Source of the DNA: Nageia nagi
Lineage: Eukaryota; Pinophyta
Direction: 5' to 3'
NCBI GenBank assembly: GCA_050084985.1
Contig: JBITNC010000001.1
Location: 12,586,001-12,650,000, forward strand
DNA: 64,000 bases
Shown in pieces: positions 12,093 to 24,068 of the stretch; position 1 is the stretch's first letter, and the number at the start of each line of letters is the position of its first letter. Position numbers and translations under genes: made by a program. The notes under the pieces are model-generated. The model was not told the origin of the DNA. It worked only from the letters and a program-made list of their open reading frames with translations, and made no database searches.

Positions 12093-12399
12093 TCCAACAT
12101 TTTCCACCATGAGAACTCAAGAAGAAGGAATGGGCATACATCCAAGAGTAGTTGGAAATGATTTCACATTAAAATGTTGTGGTAGTGAGTGCTCTGATCC
12201 CTCCATACAAAGTCATTAAAAATACACAAGGTTATGGGACTATTTGGTAAAATGCAAATGCGGTCATAATTTCATGGACTGCAATGATTGAAGGATATGT
12301 GATTTATTCCTTCAACAAGGATTCCCTTAAGCTCTTTAATCTATTGATCATTTTGGAATCAACCAAGATAGCATAACCTTTTTGTATCTCTACTTGTAC

Positions 12400-13760
12400 A
12401 ATAATACAGGTCCAATGGTTTGGGTTGTAAATACTTTAATAGCATGAAAGATTATTACTAAAATGAATCATGGCACTTTCATTGTTCACCTTGTTTGTAC
12501 AAAAATTCTAAAGAAGATTTGAAATTTATTATTAGGTTTATATTATTGAGGAAAGTTGAAGAAATCAAGAAGACTCCAAGGTGAAATCAGATTGGAATGA
12601 CAAAGGAGCACCAATATGAAACCTAAAATGAAGCTAGAAGGTTCACTTGTAAGGTCATCATAATATATTCATAACTTCCTCATAGGTAATCCATTTCTCT
12701 TATCATTTGAACCATTGGAAAGGGAAGAAGAAGGACTAAAACTTGAAAATATAAAAAACTAAGTTTTGATCTCATTAAGGAGGCCCATTCAGGAAGGTCA
12801 TCTCCAAACAACCATATCTTGCAAATCGAGACTCAATTTCTCTCGCCTTTTGAACTGTTGGAAATGTAAAGAAGAGATATTCAATATGCGAATATAAAAA
12901 TCAAGTTATAATATGCTAATGCAAGAGAAAAATCCCTCCATCGATCCTTGGAACTGACAAAATTATGAAACACAAAAGGGGTGCATTTTACTAGTTTAAT
13001 TTTGATTTTTCTATAAAGATTTCATTTACTAGGATAAAACTAAACATAATAGCCATGAAGGTATCTAAATTACAATTGTGTAAATGAATATAAACTCATG
13101 AGATTAGGCCTAGAAAGGAGATCTACCATACGTGAAACATCATCAAATGAAATAAATGAAGTACTTGTATCCAAGGGAGATAGTTTGAAGAAAGAGACAA
13201 AGCTCTACAATTTACTAGTGAATATTTGTAATAAAAAAATGAAAAATTCATAGAAATGAAGAAATTATAGAAATAATAGCATATTTTTGTAATCTTTATA
13301 ATTTTTTAGTCCTATTTTTCGAAAGATAGATTATTTTTGGGTCCTATTTTTTTAGAGTTAGTTTATTTTTTAGAATAAAATGTACCCTTGAGAAAAGGAC
13401 TTAGTTTGTTTTTTATCCTTCTTCTCAAGGAGCTAGTCAAATTTTGAAGCTCTTTTCTAGAAGTAACTAGGTTTGGTAAAGTGAACTAGGGTTATAGAGA
13501 TGGTTAGCATTTCCTAGGTAGTTAGGGTTTTTGCAGAATGTAACCAACTCTAAATATTATAAAAGTCAGGATGCAATTCATTTTAAGAGAGATAGAGATC
13601 TCTCTGAATTTTGAAAATTTTTTACCAAAGCTTGCAAGAAATAATAATAAAAGTATCTTTTGCATCTCATTTATGTATGTTTCTTCTTTTGATTCTTTTT
13701 TGAGTTTGGAATTGAATTGCAAGATAATTTGATAATTCATTTTCAACACTTGAATTAAGA
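12400..13760 (+). other. LTR-like stretch, unpaired
   Basis: The style resembles a plant LTR: a promoter-like ATTATAAAAG near 13556-13565, a downstream GAGAGATAGAGATCTCTC segment, and an end reading TTTTCAACA near 13750. No partner LTR, target duplication or primer-binding site is visible, so this is suggestive only. Confidence 0.3.
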
Positions 13761-14065
13761 TATCTTTTTACAAACTTAAAAAGCAAGCAACATTTAAGTT
13801 GGTAAAGAAAGTATGAAGTATTATGAAAGCTATGCATCATAAGAATTCACTTAAGGAACTAAGTATTCATACATTGGAAGTACAAGGAACTAAGTGTAAA
13901 ATCACTTACATAGAGCATATCACTACTTAGTTGTAATATGGATAATTCAAGTAAGAATATTTTTGCTGAATTAGAAATCTAAGTGTTTGTTTACATGACC
14001 TCATTCTTTTTATCCTTATCATCGAGATCTAATTGACACAATGTTTCCTATATTGATAGTTATTG
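13761..14065. other. Unassigned DNA
   Basis: Nothing recognised; AT-rich, with a local near-repeat of AAGGAACTAAGT around 13850-13895. Confidence 0.5.
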
Positions 14066-14446
14066 AATCCATTCAATATGATTCTATTTTTGTTGAATTG
14101 GAAACTCATCTTTAACTCTTAAGAGCCGAAATGGATATCTCCCAAAAAATATATCCATTGTACTCCCAATACCATAATATGTGAACTTTCTAGAGGAAAT
14201 ACATAGAATTCATATTCTAATATGTAATTTTACATGTGTAATTTGAATTTCTTGACCATCCTTTTGTACCATGTAAGCTTTTCACTCCCATTGGGGATAC
14301 TAAAGCCTTCAAATCCTATAGTTGGAATGCTTTTTTCAACTATGAATATCCCATTGATGAAGTTATGAATTTCTCCATTAAGGATATATTCTCCAATAAC
14401 TTGTCCTTTTATTTTGAGAGTTTGGAATATAGAATCTCCAAGAGAT
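14066..14446 (-). pseudogene. Ty3 aspartic protease fragment
   Basis: A minus-strand frame holds the whole shape of a plant Ty3 retropepsin. It has LKIKGQVIGEYILNGEIHNF where the family has an LIDSGATHNF block, then EKSIPTIGFEGFSIPNGSEK, and after one stop MVLGVQWIYFLGDI. The active-site aspartate has been lost (ILNG). It is distinct from element C, which lies 300 bp to the right. It may belong to an older element into which C inserted, whose leader could be near 21087. Confidence 0.65.
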
Positions 14447-14743
14447 ATGACTTATTTCCTTGTTATTATTTTTATCTAATTATGAATTGGTAATCCTTCC
14501 AATGTGGTATATTTTCTCCTAACCTTGAAAATGATGGCTAGAGTCCCACTACTCCTTGCAACTGAAATAAAGCTTTTGATTTTTAGTTCATTTCATTTTA
14601 TTTTCATTTTCATATTATTCCTTGCATGTTACACATATTCCTTGGGTATATTACTATTGACCAATCTTCATGATGAAGGGATGGGTCTAGTTGATATACT
14701 TGTTCTTGGCTCTCCTTTCTCATTATAAGTGGGGATCCTTATT

Positions 14744-15153
14744 TGATACGATGCTACAAATATGAAAGAAAAATATTGTAGAAATGTAAATGAATATTGA
14801 TTTAAATAAGAAAATGACAACTAATATAATGGAAAAAATAGAGCATGCACTAATAATAGAACACAAAATAGCAACAATAAGTAGATAATGATAGGATTTT
14901 ACTGAATAGTAATAGAATCACAGGCCGCTTCGAAGGGGCTACCTCCTTACAAATCCAAAAGTGGAAATAATGTTCAAGATCCATTTCTCCACACACTTCC
15001 ACCTATTTATAATATACTAACCCTAACCCTAATAGTAATGCAAAATAGGGCCCTGCCCTTACAATCATAATATTATGAATTACAATATAAGCTGATAATT
15101 TAATTAAAATAACTAATACTAACACTAAAATATTAGGATATGGGATCCAAACA
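14744..15153 (-). repeat. Element C 3' LTR
   Basis: 410 bp, left end TGATACGATGCTAC, right end TGGGATCCAAACA. The minus-strand purine-rich run just outside it (15154-15170, CCAAGAGGGTTGCA) is the polypurine-tract position. Confidence 0.93.
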
Positions 15154-16330
15154 TGCAACCCTCTTGGGATGAAGCTTTGTCCTAAATCTTGAATTGTGGA
15201 AACTGTTGCTGCAACTAATGAAGTATTTCCCATGTTGCATCTTCAGGTGCCATGCCTTGCCACTAAATAAGGACTTCTATGATGGTATGCTTATGAAGTT
15301 ACCATGAACATTGATCTAGAAATACCTTATGTATGACTACCATTGATCCATCCTTTGCCAAATCAAGTAATTATGTCTAAACCTAAACCTTTGATCTGAC
15401 CACTTTCTTGAGATAGGAGACATGAAACACTAGGTGAATCTTCGAAGAAGTAGGAAGCTTTAGTTTGTATGCAATTGGGCCAATGCACTATAATACCTTG
15501 CAGGGACCATAAAACTTTGAGGCCAATTTTTGAGGGCCTTTTATTTTTAAGGATTTCTAGTGATAAGATTGTACCCTCAAAAAGACCATGTCATCTACCT
15601 GGAACTCCCTTTCAACATGTTATTGATCAACCTATTGCTTCATATGATGTTGGGCTATCTAAAGGTTAACCTTGAGCAAACAAAGAATATCATCTTGAGT
15701 AATATTGCTAAGTTAACTTCCTAAACCTTACTGGTACCTATAACATTCAAGGTGATTATTGGTGGAGCTTGACCATACACTACTTCATAGGGGTCATCTT
15801 GTTGGTAGAATGATAAGATGTATTATACCACCACTTAGCCAAGGGAATCCATCATACCTAATGCGTAGGTTGTGGTAAAGAAAAACAACATAAATATATT
15901 TCCAAACATTTATTAATAATTTTAGTCTGACCATCAATTTACTAGTGATATGCTGAGCTCATGTTTAGTTGGATACTTGCAGCTTGAAAAGCTCTTACCA
16001 AATATGGCTTGTAAAATTGGGATCATGGTTTAAAAATTGTATCCAGAAATAATTATGCCATTATCACTACATTGTAGGGATGAACCAACGAACCAAAATG
16101 AGCATATTTGGATAATGGATCAACCACCTCTAGAATAATTGATTTACCATTGGATTTAGGAAGGCCTTCAATGAAATCCATCAAGATATCTATCCATGTA
16201 TGATTAGGTATGGGAAGAGGCTGAAGGAGTCCTAGAGAACCCATTATCTTGCCCTTTTATCATTAACACACATCACAAGCTACCACAAATTGCTTGATAT
16301 CCAATTTCATACCTACCCAATAGAATGACC
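15154..16330 (-). pseudogene. Element C integrase and chromodomain-like tail, decayed
   Basis: An integrase core piece is at 16244-16053 ([19 protein letters not shown], then [11 protein letters not shown]), carrying the first catalytic aspartate (DF). Further minus-strand pieces reach the [10 protein letters not shown] block near 15420. A chromodomain-like end at about 15240-15300 reads WQGMAPEDATWE. Stops within the blocks (for example after VRSKV) inactivate it. Integrase would insert the cDNA; the tail would bind chromatin. Confidence 0.75.
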
Positions 16331-16619
16331 ATGTCACCCATTTATAAGTTTTCAAAAATACATCATGTATTGATGTAGGTGTGGAATGCAATTTGGCAAG
16401 TATTTTTTATTCACATTTTGAAGGAGACAGTATTAAAATTTGACCTTTGAATCTCAAAATACCATCATGCTATGTGTGGTGTGGTTTACTCATGGGATCT
16501 TGAGTGATTTGTTTTAAAAATTATTGGATGGACCTATCATCTACCCACTCCTATTTAACTTTATCCAACCATTGAGGAATAGGAGACGAAAGAGCTTGCA
16601 CTACTACCTAATCTTCAAA

Positions 16620-17050
16620 TTTTCTAGATAGAGCATCGATAACCACATTCTCTTTACCTTTATGGTATACTATCTCATAATCATATCCCACTAGTTTGGT
16701 CACCCATGTTTGTTGCTCAGGCATATAAATATGTTGCTCAATAAAAAATTTCAAATTATGATAATCCATGAGGATGATGAAATGGAAACCAATGAGATAT
16801 GGTCTCTAGCATTGAACTACATGAATGATGGTAAGCATTTCTTTTTCATAGGTGGACTTACCCAAATTTTTACCAGAGAGTGCTCTATTAGTGAACACCA
16901 AGGGATGCCCCTCCTATAACAATATTGCTCTAATTGCTACTCCACAAGCATCACTTTCTACCACAAAGGTTTTAGAAAAATCTAGCATTGCCAATATTGA
17001 GGTGGTACACATTGCATCCTTAAGCTTAAGGAAAGCTACCTCAACTTGAG
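16620..17050 (-). pseudogene. Element C RNase H, decayed
   Basis: Counterpart of B 6257-6039 with stops. The sequence around 16700-16960 aligns with B base for base over long stretches (the plus strand reads CATGAGGATGATGAAATGG in both). Confidence 0.65.
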
Positions 17051-17099
17051 GGGACCATTGGAATGCATTCTTTTCCAACAATATTATTAGAGGTACTAT

Positions 17100-17801
17100 A
17101 ATTTAACCATAATCTTACAAAAAAAATTTATAATATCCTATCAACCCCAAGAATCCTTAGAGACTTTTCAAAGATGTAAGAACAAACCATTTTTGCATGT
17201 TAGTAATATTATGTGGATCCACCTTAACTCCCTCTTTGGATATAATATGGCCTAAGTAGTCAATTTCCCTCTTATTGAATGAACATTTGGATTTTTTTTA
17301 CATATAGCTTAATGTTCCCTCAAAATTTGTAAATTTTGGTCAACATGTGCCACATGTTCTTGCCATTTCTTACTGTATATCAAGATATTATCAAAGGAAA
17401 CTAAACTGAACTTCCTGAGGAATGAACAAAACACTTGATTCATAAAAATTTGAAATGTAGATGGAGTATTTGTGAGGCTAAAAGAAATGGGTGTGAAATG
17501 CAATTTTTGTTATATCCTCCTCCTTGAGGTGGATTTGGTGATACCTAGATCATAGGTCCAACTTGGAAAAATATCTTGCCCCATGCAGTTCATCCAATAA
17601 TTCATTAATGTTTGGTATCAAAAATTTGTCCTTGATGGTAATTTTGTTGAGGGCCATGAAATCCACACACATACACCATGAGTCATCTTTCTTATGAACC
17701 AATATAACTAGAGAAGAATATAGGCTTATGCTAGGTTGGATTACTCCTGCATCCAACAGTATGATGAGAGTTTGCTTTTTAAAAAACCCTTTGACCTTCA
17801 T
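17100..17801 (-). pseudogene. Element C reverse transcriptase, joined to protease start by deletion
   Basis: The minus frame 17801-17550 begins with the protease lead-in ([16 protein letters not shown]) and runs without a stop into the RT start ([29 protein letters not shown]). Compared with B, about 620 bp are missing: protease active site, protease C-terminus and linker. RT continues at 17503-17309 with NTPSTFQIFMNQVF and SFDNILIYSK, where the catalytic FDD has become FDN. Non-functional. Confidence 0.8.
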
Positions 17802-17879
17802 ACTTTATGGGGTAGTAATTCCTACCAATGCACTATAAGAGATAACTAGTGCCTCCTAATCTAGAATTTCTTTTGTAGC

Positions 17880-18880
17880 CTCTTTGGGTGCACTCTCATA
17901 TTCCTCCTCACTAGGAGCATCAACATCAAGCAAGTATAACTTTTATTGAGTACAACAATGATCACAAACAAATTTCTTATCATAATTATAGCATAAACCC
18001 TTGTTTTTATGCTCTTCCATTTCCTCCCACATCAACTTCTTAGTTTGAATTGTGTGATTTGGTGGTGGTACACTTGTGTTATTAGAGGAATGGGAATTAT
18101 TATGTGTCTTTATGAATGGGGGCCTTACATTCCATCAATGAGCATTGGCCTTATCTTCAACAAGCTTTACCAAAGCAATAGCATCCATCATAGTTTTGGG
18201 GTTAAACATTTTGACCTCTTGTTTAATTTTTGCTTTTAATCCACTTATAAAACAACTTATGAAAAATGCATTATCCAAACCCTCTATGTGATTTACCAAT
18301 TTCATAAATTGATTTTGGTATTCTTTGACTATTGTAGTTTGACATAACTTGGTCAATGCCCTTGTGAAATCTTCACAGTCACTAGGACCAAAATGGATCA
18401 ATAATTGTTGAGTAAATTCTCCCATGAAGCAGTAGGATGCATTTTTGAGTACCACTAGTGCCATTGGAGAGTCTCATGGTCCAAATGAAAACTTCCCATG
18501 TGTACCTTTAAATCCTTTGGAATTTGGTTCAATGTGAAATACTATCCGGTCTTATACATCCAACCAATGGGATTATCTTCATTAAATTTGAGAAAATTCA
18601 ATTTACTTATGTAGGGAAGAATGAAACCACCTTGTTGGCCCTAAAAGTTATGATGATACTTCTATGTATTTCCTTACTGCCCTGACTATTGTGAATTGGA
18701 TGCATTATTGGTATGACTGATACTTAATTGGACACTATCACACATATTATCAATGGTTTGTATTTGGATTTGTAGTTGTCAGATTTTAACCCTGAATGTG
18801 TTGGTAAGTGTATTTGCCATTTGTTGGATCATAGTCTAAAATGTCATAATGGTAGGATCAGTTTGTGCTACTATCTAGGA
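17880..18880 (-). pseudogene. Element C gag
   Basis: The frame at 18464-18135 carries the retrotransposon-gag domain: GEFTQQLLIHFGPSDCEDF, then a TKLCQTTIVKEYQNQFMKL helix, then FISGLKAKIKQEVKMF. This is the most intact coding block of element C. Upstream pieces to about 18830 and the knuckle region around 17950-18000 are frame-broken. Gag builds the cytoplasmic particle. Confidence 0.75.
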
Positions 18881-19649
18881 TCTTATCTCAGGTGCCATTT
18901 TTGGAAACTGCTATTTCTAAAATTATTATTTCTAAAAATTGCTATTTTTAGAAAGTGCCCAAAAAAGTATATGAGTGTAATATACCAAAATGATCAACTT
19001 GAAAAGATGATTGTAATGGACTAGGTCTCTTGATGATGATTTTTAGATCTTAAACTCTTTTTTATGTCTATGGTTCTATCTGCTTTTGTTAACAAATGCT
19101 AAAATGGTATAGATTTTTAGTTATTTAGCTCTAAAGGTTTTGCTTCTTTTGAACTGCTATTTTTGGTAGCTCTAAAAAATTACAAGTCATACACTTTGCC
19201 TCCTAGTTCAAGGTTTTTTATGTGAAGGAATGATTCTAGGGTAAGGATTATCTACTCTATATGCTTGTCTAAACATCCCTCCTATCCAACTTTCACAAGA
19301 AAAGAGGCTGTAAAGATGGTTTCTATGACAAGTAACTTTCCAATGGCACTTGCTAGTGCATTACAATTTATACATGGTCAACACAGCTTCCTACCTAGTT
19401 TCCATTTATATCCTAGATAGTCTTTGATATACCTTTTGATATGTGTGTCTGATTCCATATAGGGTTCTATCTAAGGCTTAGGTATTGGTGCAAATTTTTT
19501 TGCACCTCACTTCACACACAACTTTATGGGCAAGTGTGCTTAGCCAAAAATGATAGATCCTATTGGATATTTTAAAACCCTTGGTATAGGGTTTCTAGCA
19601 TAGACCTCTAAGAAAAAAAATTTCATGCAACAAAATGGCCCTAGAAAGA
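18881..19649 (-). other. Element C leader
   Basis: Non-coding 5' leader between the primer-binding site and gag. Around 18897-18956 there are three short near-copies of GGAAACTGCTATTTCTAAAA in alternating form. Nothing else recognised. Confidence 0.55.
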
Positions 19650-19661
19650 GCTTTGATACCA
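19650..19661 (-). other. Element C primer-binding site (initiator-Met tRNA type)
   Basis: Minus strand reads TGGTATCAAAGC two bases from the LTR end, one base different from the standard plant TGGTATCAGAGC. It sets orientation and marks 19664-20073 as the 5' LTR. Confidence 0.88.
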
Positions 19662-19663
19662 AA

Positions 19664-20073
19664 TGATATGATGCTACAAATATGAAAGGGAAATATTGTA
19701 GAAATGTAAATGAATATCGAATTGAACAAGAAAATGATAACTAATCTAATGGAAATAATAGAGCATGCATTGATAATAGAACATGAAATAGCAATAATAA
19801 CCAGATAAGGATAGGATTTTACTAAATAGTAAGAAAATCATAGGCTACTTCGAGGGGGCTACCTCCTTACAACTCCAAAAGTGAAAATAATGTTCAAGAT
19901 CCATTTCTCCACACACTTTTGCCTATTTATAATATGTTAACCCTAACCCTAATAGTAATGCAAAATTGAGCCTTGCCCTTACAATCACAATATTATGGTT
20001 TACAATATAGGTTGACTATTTAATTAAAATAACTAATACTAACATTAAAATGTTAGGATATGGGATCCTAACA
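19664..20073 (-). repeat. Element C 5' LTR
   Basis: 410 bp, plus-strand ends TG (19664) and CA (20073). A minus-strand TATAAATA lies at 19931-19924, a plausible promoter. It is followed outward by target duplication TTATT. Confidence 0.93.
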
Positions 20074-20078
20074 TTATT

Positions 20079-22792
20079 TTCTTTCCTATGATTTCCAAGT
20101 ATTCTCAAATTTAACATTTGGCCTTCTTAAAATTAATTTTCAGCATTGAGTAATCTTGAAAATTCAAATTAATCTTTAATGGTGTTACATAGCTCCTTTT
20201 ATGTTTGATGGAATTCTCCTTCCTTTCTCCATTGCGAGCCATGGTGGAAAGTGGAAATGGGCTCCTAAAGTTGAGAATGGATCCAAGTGCTTTTCCAAAG
20301 CTTGGTAGTGACTCCAAAATTTCAAATTAGGGATCCTATGAGATAGAATAAATTCTTCAAGATGAATTGTGATGAAGATGAAAATCATACCAAGATTGAA
20401 TTGACTTAAATAGATATGTTAAACATATTTCTAAGGCTAGCTAAATTCTCTTAATTAAAACTCCTCAAAATTATATGGTTAGTATGAAAACTCATTTGGG
20501 GTTACTTTAAGTTAGTATAATTGGTGTTCAAGGGTGGATTATCCTTACCAAATGCTAAAATTAACCTTCAAGTGGTGTGTTAGGCTCTCCAAGTACCCAA
20601 TGTTGTATTTGGGATTTTGAACTAGAATGCATAATCCTTAAACACTAGACATGTAGGTTGATACCCATAAAATATTTATATTCAAAATTACCATTGAAAA
20701 TTGACTCTCCTAAAATTAGGCAACCAATCCTCAACTATATGGATGCTAGATGACTTTCCTTATGACTCCCAACTTGAAATAATTTTTAAAAATTTAGAAA
20801 TAATATAATAATATTGCCTCAAATTCTAAATAACTCCTTCCAAGTCTAAACATCACTTTTTAGGATTAATCTGACTATATCTACTATGTACAAGATTATC
20901 CAATCTTGGAAGTGCTCTTTCCAAGCCTAACGAATCTTCTTAGAATGTAAAAATACCACGATGATGCAAGGATCAATACTTAGGGTTGAGATAACCTTTG
21001 TAGATGATAATAATACTCTAATTACCACTATAATATGCAAATAATTCAATATTTTATTTTTATCCAATAGGCTAGCAAGATTAAAAGCTTTGATACCACT
21101 ATAATATTACAAATCAAGGCAAAGCATAATTTATACCAAAGTATGCAAATTCTAATTTAAGCTTATTTCTTCAAATTTAGATATATTTCTAAAATTACTA
21201 AATTATTCCCTAGCTTATATGTAATATTTAAATTACTCAAATAAATACCAAATAATTCATAAAAAATAGAACAAATTAGAAAACTTCTCAAAATACTTAA
21301 AATAGGACAAAATAACTCAAGTGACCAATATTCCATAATTGAGGTGAATTAATTAGATACCAAATTATGAGATAAATACCAATATTCTTAAAATACTTAG
21401 GTGAACCAAGAATGAATGCTTGAGGAGCTCAAAATGTATCCAAAAGGGGTGACATCTCACCATAGAGCTAAGAATGCCATAATGTAGATTTTAAAATTGT
21501 ACCAAATTATCTTTTTGAGCTAAACATCTCACTCTTAGGGCCAAGACTAGATGTTAGGATCCAAACTTCATCCTGAAAGATGAACAATTAGAGTATATAT
21601 TTGCTTGAACTACACCAAGGCTATCTAAAGCTAATTTTTTGAATATATGATGTACCATGGCCTATACCACCAAGAGGGTTTTCATCTACAAGATGGGGTT
21701 TATCTTGAAGAGTTTCACCTTTACGAGAGGAAGAGAATATTTTTGGTCCACTAAAGGGAGTTTAGTAAAATATAACATATGATTTCTTCCAATGATGTGT
21801 GCTCCTACTTTTATAGTGAGTAAGGAGATACTTTATTCTAATTTATGGTCAGTTAGTCCAACTTAACAATAAAATCAATCCTGGAAATAATAATGAATCT
21901 TCCTAGTTGGGAATCCACCCTTGAGGGATAAAATTAGATCCCCAAGTTACAAATATGACCCACACCCATTGATAAAATATAGATAACTCCTAATTTAATT
22001 TAAAATCACATTAACACCCCTAGAAGAGGAACATCCACCTTGGGATACTCAATTTAATGTTTTTTTTCATCTAAGAGTGAGGTGCACACCATCACAAGGT
22101 TAAGTTCACATTTTATTATGTATCACCAATACCAGATTATTAAAATAATCCTAAGTGCTAGAAAATTAAAATGAAGTTGAGCATCCCATTTAATTTGGCA
22201 TGTAGAAATGGAATTCTCTAATATTGGAATATTACATTGTAAAAATTTTGTAAACCTTTTCCTCTCCTAATTTTATAGTTATCATAAAGTACCTTATGTT
22301 AAGTTATTTTGATCCATTCATTTTTGAGGCTATCCAATAATATTGTTAACTCCCTTCTTCATGAATATTTAAAATTATTTAATACAATGAATGAAAATGA
22401 TAGCTCTTTAGATTTTGTAATATAATTCTGGTGCATTAAAAAAGAGTATATTTCTTATTTCATTTTTGTTAAGCTTATGTTTTTTCCTCCTTGGATGAAT
22501 AACTACCTTATTTTTATTTCATTACAATCCACATTTACTAATATTCACCAAATTTTACAACTTTTATGTTGTTTTCTACAACTTGTATGTCAATGTCATA
22601 CTTTATTAAAATTGTTATTTTATAAAAAATGTGTCCAATGTTATGTCATAATAATATTTTAGGGACCTTAATGATTTTATAACATTTACTAGGGTGTGTC
22701 TCTTAATAGTTTTCCTTACACTGCTTCTATTAATTAATATCCTAACATCTTTGGATATAAATTAGGTGCTAAAAAACTACTTAGGCAACCTA
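20079..22792. other. Unassigned DNA, possibly an older element hosting C
   Basis: No gene or paired LTR recognised. A candidate minus-strand primer-binding site lies at 21087-21098, and minus TATA-like CTATAAAAGTAGGAG lies near 21810-21824, so 21099 to about 22100 could be an LTR. A short minus frame at 20317-20111 (starting MESLPSFGKALGS) shows no family motif. The remainder (22100-22792) is plain AT-rich sequence. Confidence 0.35.
21087..21098 (-). other. Candidate primer-binding site (initiator-Met tRNA type)
   Basis: Minus strand reads TGGTATCAAAGC, identical to element C's site. No CA end is evident immediately before it, and no second LTR was found. Confidence 0.35.
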
Positions 22793-22797
22793 GTTAA

Positions 22798-23342
22798 TGA
22801 AGGGATTAAAACTTAAATAATTCAATCCTAGACTACCAAGATCTCTTGTAAGCTAAATCAAACATCAATTTACTCAAAAACATATCAATCTCACAAATTT
22901 ACACTATATATAAAGTGGTTCTTCCAACCAGGAGTACATCCACTATCTAAGATCTTTCTTACTTCACAAAGAAAACTCTCTTACAATATTTCTATCTTCA
23001 TCTCCTAATCACTATCCTAGAGCATAACTTTGCTTCACAATTTGGTGAGTGATTACAAAGAGAGCATAACTTTGCTTCACAATTTTGTGAGTGATTACAA
23101 ATAGGGGGCTTTATATTTATAGGCCAAAATCTTCCTTTGGGTCACCCTTTTAGCCATTGTACAAAGACATGACATCCTACTTCCTTTTACCAAAGGGGCA
23201 TGCTCATGAGATGGAGTGTAGGACAAGTTACAATATCATATTCACTTAAAAACTTAAGGTATCTAGGGATACCTTTAATATTAGTGAATTTACAAAGAGA
23301 AACATTACAAAACCTTACAATAATGCATTATACATTCCAAAA
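22798..23342 (-). repeat. Element F 3' LTR (545 bp)
   Basis: Matches 57723-58226 throughout. Its extra 41 bp come from a 42-bp tandem duplication (units starting AGCATAAC at 23021 and 23063). Minus TATAAATA at 23121-23114. The polypurine-like AAAGGGGAGT (minus) adjoins at 23343-23353. Confidence 0.9.
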
Positions 23343-23353
23343 CTCCCCTTTAA

Positions 23354-24068
23354 TGCAATATTATATTGGGATAAATTGAAGTAGAGAGAAGAAATAAAGA
23401 GTAAGAGAGTTCTTCTCCACATAGATACAACTAGAGATGAGATTTTTTTTTATATTTGTGAAGTAAGCAAGATCTTAGTTTGAGAATCACTACATTACCA
23501 TTCTAGCAAATGATTTACAATAAAATCATTAACCATAATTGGTTTCAATGTACATAAAGTAGCCATCCAACTAAAGTTGACATGATGAGTCTCCATAAGC
23601 CTACACTTCTAATGTAAGTAACCTATAATATCAAAAGAAACCTATAATCTACAAGCAACTCCAACAACAAGATTAGATAGATGCAACATGTATACATTCA
23701 TATCAACAAAGATAAATGAATCAAATAGTACCATTATAAATTGATCAATGGTACACTATAATTCATCACAAAGATGCCAAGCTAATACTCATAGTCACCT
23801 ACTATATACAAAACATATGTTGATTATCATCACAAAATAGACCATAATAAAATGCACATACAAGTTCCTCACATATGGATAATTGAATAGTACCAAAATA
23901 CACATACAATTTTCCCACATATGGATAACTGAATAGGGTAAAAGATGGCTAATCAAATGCTCAAAACATTTGTACAAGAAGTTCCTCATGTAGAGCAAAG
24001 TTACCATGAAGGTGTACAAGAAAATCAACATTATACAACAAAAAATCCTCCTTAGGATGAAGTTGTCA
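23354..24068 (-). other. Element F 3' untranslated region
   Basis: Non-coding stretch between the RNase H end and the LTR. It has a near-duplicate segment, TTCCCACATATGGATAACTGAATAG-like, around 23868-23893 and 23912-23937. Nothing else seen. Confidence 0.5.

Larger units (their letters stand above)
11315..12390 (+). pseudogene. PPR-protein pseudogene
   Basis: Plus-strand frames show at least three decayed pentatricopeptide modules. At 11318-11480: a run ending AQNRVFDRDLETL, stop, QMQFSDGKSNSAIF, then IILPTFATMVALEE. At 11760-11815: RYSATFASNLPT. At 12255-12375: IISWTAMIEGYVIYSFNKDS followed by LKLFNLLI. These match the usual plant wording (VSWTAMIAGYAQNG, EALKLF, TFASILPACA). PPR proteins bind organelle RNA in plants. 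Stops and frame changes between modules make it non-functional. The 50-bp repeat and the inverted repeat lie inside it. Confidence 0.75.
14744..20073 (-). mobile_element. Element C: chromovirus-like Ty3 retrotransposon, complete ends
   Basis: Two 410-bp LTRs (14744-15153 and 19664-20073) have TG/CA ends. The 5-bp target duplication TTATT lies at 14739-14743 and 20074-20078. A primer-binding site lies beside the right LTR, so the element reads on the minus strand. Length is 5.33 kb. Order: gag, deleted protease fused to RT, RNase H, integrase, chromodomain-like tail. The LTRs differ at roughly one base in ten by eye, so the insertion is old. Same family as B. Confidence 0.95.

Noticed and set aside
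15015-15035. Telomere-like CTAACCCTAACCCTAAT in the C LTRs
   Set aside because: Only two to three units, present at the same place in both LTRs and in diverged form in B. It is part of the LTR, not an interstitial telomere, and the plant unit would be CCCTAAA.
23795-24031. 78-codon minus-strand ORF between F RNase H and its LTR
   Set aside because: Low-complexity Phe/Tyr/Met-rich frame from a local near-duplication, with no copia motif; treated as 3' untranslated sequence.
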